A stretch of 64,000 nt of DNA from Halopiger goleimassiliensis (lineage in GTDB: Archaea > Halobacteriota > Halobacteria > Halobacteriales > Natrialbaceae): NCBI RefSeq assembly GCF_000455345.1, contig NZ_HG315690.1, forward strand, positions 1-64,000, given 5' to 3'. The notes beneath the pieces were generated by a model, which did not search any database, had not been told where the DNA came from, and saw only the letters and a program-made list of their open reading frames with translations. Made by a program: the position numbers and the translations under genes. Of the stretch, positions 1 through 8,444 are shown piece after piece. The first letter of the stretch is position 1. Every line of letters begins with the position of its first letter.

Positions 1-30
1 TGCGTACTCGAAGAGACGCGCCCAGATTAT

Positions 31-50
31 ATAAGGGCGTCGTCTCGAGG
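31..50 (+). repeat. 20-bp direct repeat, copy 1
   Basis: The sequence ataagggcgtcgtctcgagg occurs here and again, identically, at 220-239. The preceding bases (attat) make a TATA-like box, so the copy may be a promoter core. Seen directly in the sequence; function inferred. Confidence 0.8.
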
Positions 51-128
51 CCGACGGCGCGCCGGCGAGTACGCGTGATCCACAACCCGAAGCGACCGTC
101 GGGAGACCGAGGGTCGTCGAGGGTGGAT

Positions 129-186
129 ACGTTCCTGCCTTCGTGCCGGGAAACGGCCGAAGGGAACGTGGCGACCTGCGCCACGT
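129..186. other. Two overlapping hairpins (possible RNA switch or small RNA)
   Basis: Hairpin A spans 129-169. The arms 129-134/164-169, 138-143/158-163 and 145-148/154-157 pair perfectly around a GGAAA loop, with small bulges at 135-137 and 144. Hairpin B spans 166-186, with the arm 166-173 pairing perfectly with 179-186 across a 5-nt loop. Both use bases 166-169, so they cannot form fully together. Complementarity is seen directly; transcription and function are not known. Confidence 0.5.
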
Positions 187-219
187 CGTTCGCATTACTG
201 TCGAAGTCCGGGTAGATAC

Positions 220-239
220 ATAAGGGCGTCGTCTCGAGG
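220..239 (+). repeat. 20-bp direct repeat, copy 2
   Basis: Exact second copy of the repeat at 31-50, 189 bp away. It is again preceded by an AT-rich run (gatac). Confidence 0.8.
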
Positions 240-370
240 GCAGTCTGGTAGGCCGTCCCGAGAGACGTGTAATCAAACCGAACGGGGAACACAGCGCGGC
301 GGTCGAACGGAGCGGACTAACCGCTGGCGGGAGTATCGGGAAATTTCGGCGACGGAGCAGCATCCAGGGA

Positions 371-442
371 CTACCGATCGAGGGGCCACCAGTACAGCAG
401 CGCAACGGTGAGGACGAACGCGATCGTAGAGAGTTCGTAGGC
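371..442 (-). pseudogene. Lost C-terminal helix of the 443-1069 membrane protein
   Basis: Reading the minus strand in frame past the amber codon gives 23 residues beginning Ala-Tyr-Glu-Leu-Ser-Thr, then a hydrophobic stretch ending Leu-Tyr-Trp-Trp-Pro-Leu-Asp-Arg, then TAG. The composition is that of a terminal membrane helix, not of random GC-rich sequence. A single-base change would restore a 231-codon gene. A sequencing error is the main alternative. Confidence 0.5.
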
Positions 443-1069
443 CTAGGCGTAGACGCCGGCCATCAGAGTGGTAGACGTTCCGATCCCGGCGAACAGCGAC
501 GCGATGACGGGCCAGGTACAGCTAACGCAGGCGAACAATCCGAGAATACCCGAGACGACGGACGTGACGGCGTCGATGACGGTCACGAAGACGAGGTACG
601 CGAGCGCGAGGTAGCCGACCAGCGCGTACGGCGAGATCGAAAGGGTGAGCGTCGGGCTGGTGTAAAAGAGTGCAGGCCCGTAGCCCGGCGGGACGGCGAG
701 CGCGAGATCGAACCCCTGCATCCGCTCGAAGAACCGGAGGTGTTCCTCCGGATGATCGAACAGCGGCACCCAGCCGTAGAGACCGCCGAAAAAACCGAGC
801 ACCAGGAAGTAGGCGGCGGCGACGACCCCGGCGAGGAGGGACTGTCTGCGACCCGCGGCGGGAAGGTCGACCTTCCAGAAGACGAGCACGCTCGCGTTGA
901 GCCAGACGAACGGATAGAGATGAAAGAGTCCGAGTTGGGCGTTCTGGACGGCTGCGTAGGTAACGACGACCGCGGCCTCGAGCGAGAGGATCGCCGTCCA
1001 GACCAGTATCTCGAACGTCGACGGCTCCGGCAACGAGAACGTTCGACCGCCGAGCGAAAAGGAGGTCAC
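443..1069 (-). CDS. Haloarchaeal multi-pass membrane protein, truncated by an in-frame amber codon
   Basis: The 208-residue product has five hydrophobic segments (about 19-41, 48-67, 77-100, 148-168 and 170-197). The last contains a Cys-x-x-Cys followed by Trp-Pro. It looks like a haloarchaeal membrane family of unknown function (probably DUF7546; memory only). Translation stops at TAG (443-445), but the same frame continues for 23 sense codons that encode another typical transmembrane helix before a second TAG at 371-373. The gene therefore appears to have lost its last helix through one nonsense change. No partner gene is evident. Function unknown. Confidence 0.6.
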   Translation of the reverse strand: MTSFSLGGRTFSLPEPSTFEILVWTAILSLEAAVVVTYAAVQNAQLGLFHLYPFVWLNASVLVFWKVDLPAAGRRQSLLAGVVAAAYFLVLGFFGGLYGWVPLFDHPEEHLRFFERMQGFDLALAVPPGYGPALFYTSPTLTLSISPYALVGYLALAYLVFVTVIDAVTSVVSGILGLFACVSCTWPVIASLFAGIGTSTTLMAGVYA

Positions 1070-1206
1070 GGGCGATCGACCTCCGTCGCGATCGATGACG
1101 TGATCCAGCCTCGAGTACAGGAACGGGGCGAGAAACCGGCAGGAGGCTCCCGACGGGCCGCCCTCGTCCGTCCTGAACGAGGATCCTGATTCATAGTCGG
1201 ACGTTA

Positions 1207-1218
1207 GTGGTCGACCAC
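1207..1218. repeat. 12-bp perfect palindrome
   Basis: The sequence gtggtcgaccac lies between the divergent genes at 443-1069 and 1352-1573. It is a candidate operator. No other evidence. Confidence 0.35.
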
Positions 1219-1351
1219 AAGTATGCTACTGTCGAGGACCACGCAGTTCCGACGTGGCAGACCCGTCGTACGACGGAATAAGAGGGCGTTCGACGGAATT
1301 CCTGGCGGACCGATCGATAGGATTTAGCGACGGGGGCCGGTACGGACGCAC

Positions 1352-1573
1352 ATGGATCGAGCTGGGTTCGTCAAACTCGCGGTCGTCGGGATGGGGCTCG
1401 TGATCGCGAGCTTCTTCGTTCGCGGGTTCGGGCAGCTCGCCTTCGGTCGGCCCGTCGCCGAAACCCTGCAGGCACCGATCATCACCCTCGGGTTCGCGGT
1501 GTTGGTCTATCTCTTCGTCAGGGCGACGCTCGACGCCGTCGGGATCTGGGAAGTCGAGAAGGGCGACGCGTAA
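1352..1573 (+). CDS. Small two-helix membrane protein upstream of hisD
   Basis: The 73-residue protein begins Met-Asp-Arg-Ala-Gly and has two hydrophobic segments (about 9-30 and 41-60) joined by a short polar turn. It ends in a charged tail. The codon pattern is normal for the region and a clear ATG follows an intergenic gap. It lies 37 bp upstream of hisD on the same strand, but a TATA-like T-tract between them suggests hisD has its own promoter. The family is not recognised and the function is unknown. Confidence 0.6.
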   Translation: MDRAGFVKLAVVGMGLVIASFFVRGFGQLAFGRPVAETLQAPIITLGFAVLVYLFVRATLDAVGIWEVEKGDA

Positions 1574-1579
1574 GGAAAC

Positions 1580-1610
1580 GGTTTTTCGGCGCGCACGCGA
1601 ACGCGTGCGT
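1580..1610 (+). promoter_or_regulatory. hisD promoter with inverted-repeat operator
   Basis: A T-rich TATA-like element (ggtttttcgg, about 1580-1589) is centred some 28 nt upstream of the hisD ATG at 1611, the spacing expected for a leaderless transcript. Between it and the start lies a perfect inverted repeat, cgcacgcg (1592-1599), aa, cgcgtgcg (1602-1609). A protein bound there would cover the transcription start, so it is a good candidate operator. The regulator is unknown. Confidence 0.5.
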
Positions 1611-2894
1611 ATGGATATCGACGTGACGCCGATCGCCGATCTCGGCCCGGACGATCGGACTGCCTTCTTCGAGCGGGACGCGGGTATCGGCGCGATCAGG
1701 GACGACGTTCGGGAGATCGTCGACCGTGTGCACGAGGAGGGCGACGTCGCCGTCCGGGAGTTCACCGAGGAGTTCGACGACGTGACGGTCGGGAACCTCG
1801 AGATCACGGACGACTGCGAGCGCGCCTACGAGGAACTCGACGACGAACACCGGGAGGCGATCGAAGCGGCCGCGGCGAACGTCAGGGAGTTCCACGAGGC
1901 CCAACTCCCCGAGGACTGGCGGCGGGAGTTCGATGCGGGACGCGAACTGGGACGGCGGTTCCGGCCGATCGACCGCGTCGGCGTCTACGTCCCGGGCGGA
2001 GCGGCGGCCTATCCCTCGAGCGCGATCATGGGGATCGTCCCCGCCGTCGTGGCCGGCGTCGAACACGTCGCGGTCGTGACCCCGCCCGCCGAGGAACTGA
2101 ATCCCGTCACGCTGGCTGCGATCCACGCCGCCGGTGCCGACGCAGTCTACAGCGTCGGCGGCGCACAGGCGATCGCGGCGCTGGCTTACGGGACGGAGAC
2201 GGTCTCGAGCGTACAGAAGATCGTCGGCCCGGGAAACAAGTGGGTGACCGCGGCCAAGGCCGAGGTCCGGGGCGACGTGGCGATCGACTTCCTCGCCGGA
2301 CCGAGCGAGGTCGTCGTCGTCGCGGACGCGACGGCCGATCCCGACCTGGTCGCCAGCGAACTGATCGCACAGGCCGAGCACGACCCGAACGCCTCCGTCG
2401 TCGCGGTCACGGACGACGCGGAGACCGCCGAGGGAATCGTCGCAGCCATCGAGGAGCAGGTACCCGCACGCGAGCGCGAAGAAACCGTTCGGGAGGCACT
2501 CGAGGGCGACGCGAGCGGCGTCTTGCTCGCCCGGTCGATGAGCGAGGCGATCCTCTTCACGGAGGAGTACGCCCCGGAACACCTCTCGATCGTGGCGGAC
2601 GACGACGAGTCCATCCTCGAGCGCATCGACAGCGCGGGCAGCGTCTTCCTGGGGCCGACCACCCCGGTCGCCGCGGGCGATTACGCCAGCGGCACCAACC
2701 ACGTCCTGCCGACGAACGGCGGCGCACGGGTGACCGGCGGCCTCTCCGTCGAAACGTTCCTGCGATCGACGACGGTCCAGCGACTCTCGAGCGAGGCGCT
2801 GGCCGACCTCGGCGGGACGATCACGACGCTGGCCGACGCCGAAGGCCTCGAGGCCCACGCCGAGAGCGTTCGTCGACGACTCGAGGACGAATAA
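1611..2894 (+). CDS. hisD: Histidinol dehydrogenase
   Basis: HisD is a zinc enzyme that oxidises L-histidinol to L-histidine with two NAD+ in the last steps of histidine biosynthesis. The 427-residue product has the usual length. Family motifs are present: the Tyr-Val-Pro-Gly-Gly segment (126-130), the Val-Gly-Pro-Gly-Asn segment (205-209), the Leu-Ala-Gly-Pro-Ser-Glu segment (228-233) and the zinc-ligand region Gln254/His257. A GTG two codons upstream (1605) is possible, but the ATG at 1611 sits 28 nt from a TATA-like element and is preferred. No other his genes lie adjacent, which is common in haloarchaea. Confidence 0.95.
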   Translation: MDIDVTPIADLGPDDRTAFFERDAGIGAIRDDVREIVDRVHEEGDVAVREFTEEFDDVTVGNLEITDDCERAYEELDDEHREAIEAAAANVREFHEAQLPEDWRREFDAGRELGRRFRPIDRVGVYVPGGAAAYPSSAIMGIVPAVVAGVEHVAVVTPPAEELNPVTLAAIHAAGADAVYSVGGAQAIAALAYGTETVSSVQKIVGPGNKWVTAAKAEVRGDVAIDFLAGPSEVVVVADATADPDLVASELIAQAEHDPNASVVAVTDDAETAEGIVAAIEEQVPAREREETVREALEGDASGVLLARSMSEAILFTEEYAPEHLSIVADDDESILERIDSAGSVFLGPTTPVAAGDYASGTNHVLPTNGGARVTGGLSVETFLRSTTVQRLSSEALADLGGTITTLADAEGLEAHAESVRRRLEDE

Positions 2895-2964
2895 TCCGGG
2901 AAGTCGACGCGGAACCCGATCAGTTGGCCCCAAGAGATAGGGCACGGGAAGCGAGACGCGGGGT

Positions 2965-4686
2965 ATGGACAGGCTGCTCGAGAGCGTCTTCTCGCTCGGT
3001 TCTCGGACGCAGACTGCGACGGACGAGATGGCGTCGAACGACGATCACGGGGACGATACGACCGGTGCGACGGCGGAGAACCCGACGGCGGAACCGGACG
3101 ACCCCACCGAACCGCCCGAAGCGGCGGTGACGGACGGGGGGACGACCGCCGGAGCGGCGACAGCCGAAACCGGGGACGACGAGACTGCGGAGACGCTCGG
3201 CGGCCGGGAGTCGACCGACGAGACGATCAGTATCTCGACGGACGCCTTGCTGGATACGCTCCCGCAGCCCGCGTTTCTCGTCGATACCGAACACCGCGTG
3301 ATCGGGTGGAACCGCGAGGCCGAGGTGCTCACCGGGGTCGACCGAGAGCGCGTCCTCGGCGAGGACGCCGCGGGGGCACTGTTCCGAGACGATCGAACGC
3401 GAACGGTAGCCGACGAAGTCGTCGACAACCCGCAGACGGCCCATCACGGGTCGGACGTGACCGAATCGGGCCGCGACCAGCAAGCCTACGAGCGCGAGCG
3501 GGAACTCGAGAACGCCGACGGTGAGACCGTCTACGTCCACTCCGTGGCGACGCCGATCTATCAGCAGGGGGAACTCCAGGGCGTCATCCAGCTCGTACAG
3601 GACAACACCGAGGTCATCAGGCGGCGGGAAGCGATGGCCGACCTCGTGAGCGAGGTGACAGCCACCGGCCAGGCGCTCAACGACGGGGACCTCGGGGCCC
3701 GGGTAGATTACACCGACGAACACGACGTACTCGACGACGAGGTTCGCCGGATCACCGAGACGATCAACGAGATCGCCGCCCACGTCCAGCAGGTGATCAC
3801 CGGCATCGCCGACGAAGTCGAGGACCTCGCGACCGATGCGGACCGGATCGCCGACACTGCCGTCGACGTCGACGAGCAAGTCGGTGAGCAGACCGATTCG
3901 ATCCGATCGATCGTCGAGGAGATCAGCGACCTGAGCGCGACGATGGAGGAAGTCGCCGCCAGTTCCGACCAGGTCGCCTCGGCCGCCGAACAGGCCCAGG
4001 CCGCGGCGGACGACGGCCTCGAATCGAATCGGCAGGCCCGCGAGGAGATGGACGACGTACTCGAGGCCGCGGACGAACTCGTCGAGACGGTCGAGAAACT
4101 CGAGGCCCGGATGGACGAGATCGACGAGGTCGTGGCCGTAATTAGCGATATCGCCGATCAGACGAATCTGCTCGCGCTGAACGCGAACATCGAGGCCGCA
4201 CAGGCGGGCGAGGACGGCGACGGGTTCGCCGTCGTCGCCAACGAGGTCCAGTCGCTGGCCAACGAGACGAAAGAGCACACGCAGGCGATTTCGGAGTCGA
4301 TCGAGGAGTTACAGACGACGACCGACGAGACCGTCGCCGTGACCGAACGGACGAACGACCAGGTCACGAAAGCCAGCGACGGGATCGACGAGGCCCTCGA
4401 GAGCCTCGAGGAGATCGCGACGGCCATCGACGAGGCCGCGACCGGCGTCGCAGAGATCGCCGAGGCGAACGACGACCAGGCGGCGTCCGTCGAGGAAGTC
4501 GCCTCGGCCGCCGACGGCGTCGCGGACGACGCCGACGAGATCGAGGACGCCATCGCGGACGTCACGGACCGGACCGCCGCCCAGCGGGACGCGATCGACG
4601 ACGTCATCGACTACCTCGAGCGGTTCACCGACGGCGACGCCGTGGATCGGTCCGGAGATCACCTCGGCACGGTCGACTCCGAGTAA
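2965..4686 (+). CDS. Soluble methyl-accepting taxis transducer with PAS domain
   Basis: The 573-residue protein resembles a haloarchaeal Htr transducer that signals to CheA/CheW. There is no transmembrane segment, so it is probably cytoplasmic. After a low-complexity acidic head (1-90) comes a PAS domain (about 92-215), then a HAMP-like linker (about 220-280), then a long coiled-coil signalling domain. The conserved hairpin tip is visible at about 388-440, with Ile-Ala-Asp-Gln-Thr-Asn-Leu-Leu-Ala-Leu-Asn-Ala followed by Glu-Ala-Ala. The PAS domain suggests sensing of an internal cue such as redox state or a small ligand; the ligand is not predictable. No che genes are adjacent. Confidence 0.9.
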   Translation: MDRLLESVFSLGSRTQTATDEMASNDDHGDDTTGATAENPTAEPDDPTEPPEAAVTDGGTTAGAATAETGDDETAETLGGRESTDETISISTDALLDTLPQPAFLVDTEHRVIGWNREAEVLTGVDRERVLGEDAAGALFRDDRTRTVADEVVDNPQTAHHGSDVTESGRDQQAYERERELENADGETVYVHSVATPIYQQGELQGVIQLVQDNTEVIRRREAMADLVSEVTATGQALNDGDLGARVDYTDEHDVLDDEVRRITETINEIAAHVQQVITGIADEVEDLATDADRIADTAVDVDEQVGEQTDSIRSIVEEISDLSATMEEVAASSDQVASAAEQAQAAADDGLESNRQAREEMDDVLEAADELVETVEKLEARMDEIDEVVAVISDIADQTNLLALNANIEAAQAGEDGDGFAVVANEVQSLANETKEHTQAISESIEELQTTTDETVAVTERTNDQVTKASDGIDEALESLEEIATAIDEAATGVAEIAEANDDQAASVEEVASAADGVADDADEIEDAIADVTDRTAAQRDAIDDVIDYLERFTDGDAVDRSGDHLGTVDSE

Positions 4687-4798
4687 CCGTCGCCACTGAC
4701 CGCTTCGGTTGTGGTTCCGAGGACGTAACCGAACTCGGCTAGGGACGTAGCTGTCCGTTGGCGTCACAGTTAACATCGTCGCGCGGGAATGGAGTGGT

Positions 4799-5173
4799 AT
4801 GAGCACGGACAGCGCCGACGGGGGGCGCGCGGAGACGCGACCCGAGATCGACGTGACGGAAGACGCGGCCGAACAGGCACTCTCGTTGCTCGAGAACGAA
4901 GGACTCGACGTCGAAGAGGCGGGACTGCGCCTGTTCGTCCAGCAGGGTGGGTGTGCGGGCCTCTCCTACGGAATGCGTTTCGACGACGAACCCGACGAGG
5001 ACGACGAGATTTACGAGCACCACGATCTGCGGGTGTTCGTCGACCCGGCGAGTCTGAACTACATCGAGGGGAGCGTCCTCGACTACGAGTCCGGCCTGCA
5101 GGCCGAAGGGTTCCACGTCGAGAACCCCAACGTCGTCAGCGAGTGTGGCTGTGGCGAGTCCTTCCGGACGTAA
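4799..5173 (+). CDS. HesB/IscA-family iron-sulfur cluster carrier
   Basis: A-type carriers bind an Fe-S cluster or iron and pass it to apoproteins. The 124-residue product has the three ligand cysteines in family positions: Cys52 in Gly-Gly-Cys-Ala-Gly, and Cys116 and Cys118 in the C-terminal Cys-Gly-Cys-Gly. The N-terminal 20 residues are a haloarchaeal acidic extension. A TATA-like element (agttaaca, about 4768-4775) lies about 28 nt upstream of the ATG, consistent with leaderless transcription. A stand-alone gene; the NifU and BolA genes near 50 kb may act in the same process. Confidence 0.9.
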   Translation: MSTDSADGGRAETRPEIDVTEDAAEQALSLLENEGLDVEEAGLRLFVQQGGCAGLSYGMRFDDEPDEDDEIYEHHDLRVFVDPASLNYIEGSVLDYESGLQAEGFHVENPNVVSECGCGESFRT

Positions 5174-5235
5174 CGACGCCACGCCACCGACGGCGACCGT
5201 CGACGGGGCATCTCGTCGACCCCGATCCGTGGCGC

Positions 5236-5436
5236 TCAGTCCTCGAGTTCGAACGCGACCGTTACTTCTGCCTGGTACTCCCGGTTTTCCGCGCTCGCGA
5301 TTTCGACGCCGAGTTCGTCGACTTCGATCCAGTAGACGTTCTCGAGAGTCACCTCGGCGCGGTCGATAGCGTCGTCGGCCGCGTCGTCGAAACTCTCCGT
5401 GCTGGTCCCGATCAGGCTGATCTTCTTGAAGACCAT
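5236..5436 (-). CDS. Dodecin, flavin-storage protein
   Basis: Dodecins are small proteins that assemble as dodecamers and store or buffer flavins. The 66-residue product begins [12 protein letters not shown], the usual archaeal start. It keeps Trp36 and Gln55, the residues that sandwich and contact the flavin in the Halobacterium salinarum protein. An in-frame start 30 codons upstream exists, but that extension has no family counterpart. Convergent with the IscA gene. Confidence 0.9.
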   Translation of the reverse strand: MVFKKISLIGTSTESFDDAADDAIDRAEVTLENVYWIEVDELGVEIASAENREYQAEVTVAFELED

Positions 5437-5659
5437 TGCCTGCACGGCTACACCGAGGGGCGTCTTCAATGTATGGCTAGTGATAGCAACCAGCACTGTT
5501 TTTGTCCGGAACTGCACCGAATCCAATTAGGCTGTGCAGTCGGGCACACTGACAGCCTCGAGTGAGAGAGCGACGAACACTCGAGGCCGTGACGGCGACA
5601 TCGGTTGCTTCGGCCGTGGGACCGGAGCAATAATGTGGTGTTGGTGGTTCAACACGAGT

Positions 5660-6568
5660 ATGGATCGACGATCGGTTCTGCAGGCGGCGGGTGGTGGGGC
5701 CGTCCTCGCTACCGTCGGACTCGCTGGCTGTTTGAGTGCTATTCCTGGAATCGGCGGCAACGACGATACGTTCGAATCGGTAGCAAAGTGGTTGCCCGCG
5801 CCGTCGGCGGTGAACCAGGATCACTACGGGGTGAACACGATGGATCCGTACGCACTCATCGATGCCGAGGACCACCTCCCGGACGAGCTGAACGACATCG
5901 TGGCGAACGTCGAGCAAATGGCAACCGAACAGCTACCCGGAGCCGCCAGCGCAGAGGACGTCGAGTACCTCGTAACCGGTAACTTCGGTCCGTTCGAGGG
6001 AACGTTCGACGTAATCGAGGGAGAGTTCGACGCGGAGGAAATCGAGGAGAGCCTCGCGGACGAATCCGTGACCCACGTACGGACACAGGGGACGTTCGAA
6101 CTGTACGAAACCGACGTCACACACGTCGGCATCACGGACGGAACGATTATCGTTGCAAACACCACTACTCCGACCGAGACGGCCGCCACTGTCGTCGAAA
6201 CCGAGGCGGGGGACTCCCCGCGGTACGCGTCGGAACACGACGGATTCGACGCACTGACGGACGAAATTCCGCCGGGCGATATCGGCCACGTCAAGACGAC
6301 CGACCCGATCGAAGACCCCGACCTCGAGAACGGGTATCTGACCGGTGTCGTGGCGAAGGGAGCGATGTTCGACGTCGAGGGCGAGGAAGTGTCGGGAACG
6401 CTCGCAATGGTGTTCGAAGACGAGTCGGTGATCGACGAGGAAGAACTCGAAACGGCCCTCGAGGGGGACGGTTTACAGCCGTTCTCGGACTACGAGATCG
6501 ACGGCAACGTCGTGCGGATGACAGAAACCGGTCCGACCGAGGAGTTCCTGGGTTCTGAAATCGTCTAA
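5660..6568 (+). CDS. Tat-exported lipoprotein of unknown function
   Basis: The 302-residue product starts with a twin-arginine signal (Arg-Arg-Ser-Val-Leu-Gln) and a lipobox Leu-Ala-Gly-Cys with Cys24, so it is predicted to be exported folded and anchored by lipid. The mature part is acidic, rich in beta-type and Thr/Val segments, with no recognisable enzyme or binding motif. The ATG at 5660 was chosen because it begins the Tat signal; the frame is open further upstream. Haloarchaea encode many such orphan lipoproteins. Function unknown. Confidence 0.75.
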   Translation: MDRRSVLQAAGGGAVLATVGLAGCLSAIPGIGGNDDTFESVAKWLPAPSAVNQDHYGVNTMDPYALIDAEDHLPDELNDIVANVEQMATEQLPGAASAEDVEYLVTGNFGPFEGTFDVIEGEFDAEEIEESLADESVTHVRTQGTFELYETDVTHVGITDGTIIVANTTTPTETAATVVETEAGDSPRYASEHDGFDALTDEIPPGDIGHVKTTDPIEDPDLENGYLTGVVAKGAMFDVEGEEVSGTLAMVFEDESVIDEEELETALEGDGLQPFSDYEIDGNVVRMTETGPTEEFLGSEIV

Positions 6569-6671
6569 TTGCCCGACTCGAGTGCAGCGTCACCGAACGG
6601 CCCAGCGAGGTCGCCGGTCCAATTCGTCGATGCGTGAACGTTTTTGGCGGTTCCCGTTCCACGTCCCTCCA

Positions 6672-7874
6672 ATGACGGGTACTACAGACGTCTCCGAACT
6701 CGAGGAGTTGACGCCGCCTGACCGGACGCTGATGGGACCCGGCCCGAGCGACGTGCATCCGCGCGTGTTGCGGGCGATGAGCACACCGCTCGTGGGTCAC
6801 CTCGACCCCTCGTTCGTCGAGATCATGGACGAGGTCCAGGAACTGCTGCGCTACACGTTCCGGACGGACAACCGGTGGACGATACCCGTCTCCGGGACCG
6901 GATCGGCGGCGATGGAGGCCGCGATCGGAAACGTCGTCGAACCCGGCGACACGATGCTCGTTCCAACCAACGGCTACTTCGGGGGTCGTATGGCGTCGAT
7001 GGCTCGCCGAGCGGGCGGCGAGGTCGTCGAGGTCGACGCACCGTGGGGCGAACCGCTCGATCCCGACGACGTGGCGGACGCGCTGGCCGAACACGACCCC
7101 GACGTCTTCGGGTTCGTCCACGCCGAGACGAGTACGGGCGTGCTCCAGCCCGACGTCCCCGAACTGACCGCGGCGGCCCACGACCACGGCGCACTGGTGA
7201 TCGCCGACACGGTCACCTCGCTGGGCGGGGTCGAACTCCGCGTCGACGAGTGGGGAATCGACGTCGCCTACGCTGGTCCACAGAAGTGTCTCTCCTGTCC
7301 GCCGGGTGCCAGCCCGCTGACCCTCTCGGACGAGGCCATGGAGAAGGTCCTCTCGCGCGAGGAGGACCCCCGCTCGTGGTACCTCGACCTCTCCTTGCTC
7401 GAGGGGTACTGGGGCGACGAACGGGCCTATCACCACACCGCGCCGATCACGAACGTCTACGCGCTCCGGGAGGCGCTCCGACTCGTGGCCGAGGAGGGGA
7501 TCGAAACCCGCTGGGCCCGCCACGAACGCCTGGCCGGCGCGCTGAAAGCCGGCGTCGAGGCGATGGGCCTCGAGATGAACGCCCCGGACGAGTACTGGCT
7601 ACCGAGTTTGAACGCGGTCCGCGTCCCGGAGGGCGTCGACGACGGCGACGTCTGCGACGCGTTGCTCGAACAGTTCGACCTCGAAATCGCCAGCGGGCTC
7701 GGTGATCTGGACGGCGACATCTTCCGCATCGGCTGTATGGGGCACTCGGCCCGGCCCGAGAACGTGATCTACGTCGTGACCGCGCTGGGTGACGTCCTCG
7801 AGTCGATAGGTGCCGACGTCGATCCGGGGGCCGGCGTGACGGCGACCCGGCGCGCGTTACACGAGTCGTACTGA
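6672..7874 (+). CDS. Class V aminotransferase, serine-pyruvate/alanine-glyoxylate type
   Basis: This is a PLP-dependent fold-type I enzyme, probably transferring an amino group from alanine or serine to glyoxylate or pyruvate. In the 400-residue product, Gly-Pro-Gly-Pro-Ser near residue 22 begins the conserved fold. Asp179 (Ala-Asp-Thr-Val-Thr-Ser) would bind the pyridine nitrogen, and Lys205 in Gly-Pro-Gln-Lys-Cys would form the Schiff base. A T-rich TATA-like element at about 6638-6646 lies 28-30 nt upstream of the ATG. Exact substrates cannot be fixed from sequence. Not in an obvious operon. Confidence 0.88.
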   Translation: MTGTTDVSELEELTPPDRTLMGPGPSDVHPRVLRAMSTPLVGHLDPSFVEIMDEVQELLRYTFRTDNRWTIPVSGTGSAAMEAAIGNVVEPGDTMLVPTNGYFGGRMASMARRAGGEVVEVDAPWGEPLDPDDVADALAEHDPDVFGFVHAETSTGVLQPDVPELTAAAHDHGALVIADTVTSLGGVELRVDEWGIDVAYAGPQKCLSCPPGASPLTLSDEAMEKVLSREEDPRSWYLDLSLLEGYWGDERAYHHTAPITNVYALREALRLVAEEGIETRWARHERLAGALKAGVEAMGLEMNAPDEYWLPSLNAVRVPEGVDDGDVCDALLEQFDLEIASGLGDLDGDIFRIGCMGHSARPENVIYVVTALGDVLESIGADVDPGAGVTATRRALHESY

Positions 7875-7922
7875 CTGGCCCGTCGCCGATCGCCAGCGCT
7901 CGAAAAAGAAATCGCGACCGCG

Positions 7923-8243
7923 TTAGGCCGAGACGCGCGGTCCCGGCGGGGCCCGTTCGACCTGATACTCCTCCCCGTCGACGACGATGATCGCCCACTC
8001 GTAGTCGGGATCGACCCGCTCGAGACGGGTCTCGAGGTCGTCTGCGTCCTCGGGCTGGGCGACGAAACAGTGAAACTCTCCCGACGACGACGGCAACGAA
8101 TCGGTCTCGAGGACTGTGTTGACGTGGACGACTTTCCAGGCTCGTTCGGCGCGGAACTCCGGACCGGTTCCTTCGACGGTGTACCCCAACTCTGCGAAGA
8201 TCGACCTGGCCTGCTCGACGAGTCGCATGTTAACAGGACCCAT
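7923..8243 (-). CDS. Small conserved haloarchaeal protein (DUF7116-like)
   Basis: The 106-residue protein contains the segment Glu-Gln-Ala-Arg-Ser-Ile-Phe-Ala-Glu-Leu-Gly-Tyr-Thr-Val near its start. It resembles a short haloarchaeal family of unknown function that I recall as DUF7116. The start at 8243 is supported by a TATA-like ataaa (8271-8275 on the plus strand) about 28 nt upstream, as for a leaderless gene; an internal Met at 8228 is the alternative. No motif suggests a reaction. Function unknown. Confidence 0.7.
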   Translation of the reverse strand: MGPVNMRLVEQARSIFAELGYTVEGTGPEFRAERAWKVVHVNTVLETDSLPSSSGEFHCFVAQPEDADDLETRLERVDPDYEWAIIVVDGEEYQVERAPPGPRVSA

Positions 8244-8444
8244 TCACGAGTAGATACGCGCCCTCCCATCATAAACGTTGTCACTCGCCAAACATCGGCC
8301 GGAAAACCGCGACTATCCCCAACTATTCAGGAAAGTCGATAGACGTGCGTCCGTCACCATCCGGAATCGGCGACCGATAATAGGTGGTTGACCGAAACGG
8401 ACAGTCGATCGAGCAGTCGGGAACCGACCGTACCGGACCGAGAG

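Larger units (their letters stand above)
1..370. other. Gene-free structured intergenic block
   Basis: No convincing reading frame was found. The block holds a 20-bp perfect direct repeat (31-50 and 220-239), each copy preceded by an AT-rich TATA-like run. Two strong overlapping hairpins lie between the copies (129-169 and 166-186). No homology is recognisable by eye. It could be a duplicated promoter, a small structured RNA, or the scar of a small element. Confidence 0.5.

Noticed and set aside
443-445. Pyrrolysine or other recoding at the amber codon
   Set aside because: Haloarchaea are not known to use pyrrolysine, and the protein is not a methylamine methyltransferase. A nonsense change or sequencing error is simpler.
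1518-2945. Long minus-strand open frame opposite hisD, and many similar long frames (for example 2920-4278, 6291-7523, 10920-12290, 12130-13488, 44909-46048, 52888-54483)
   Set aside because: High GC with GC-rich third positions opens antisense frames. Their products are repetitive Arg/Asp/Val-rich sequences without family features, while the opposite strand carries clear genes.
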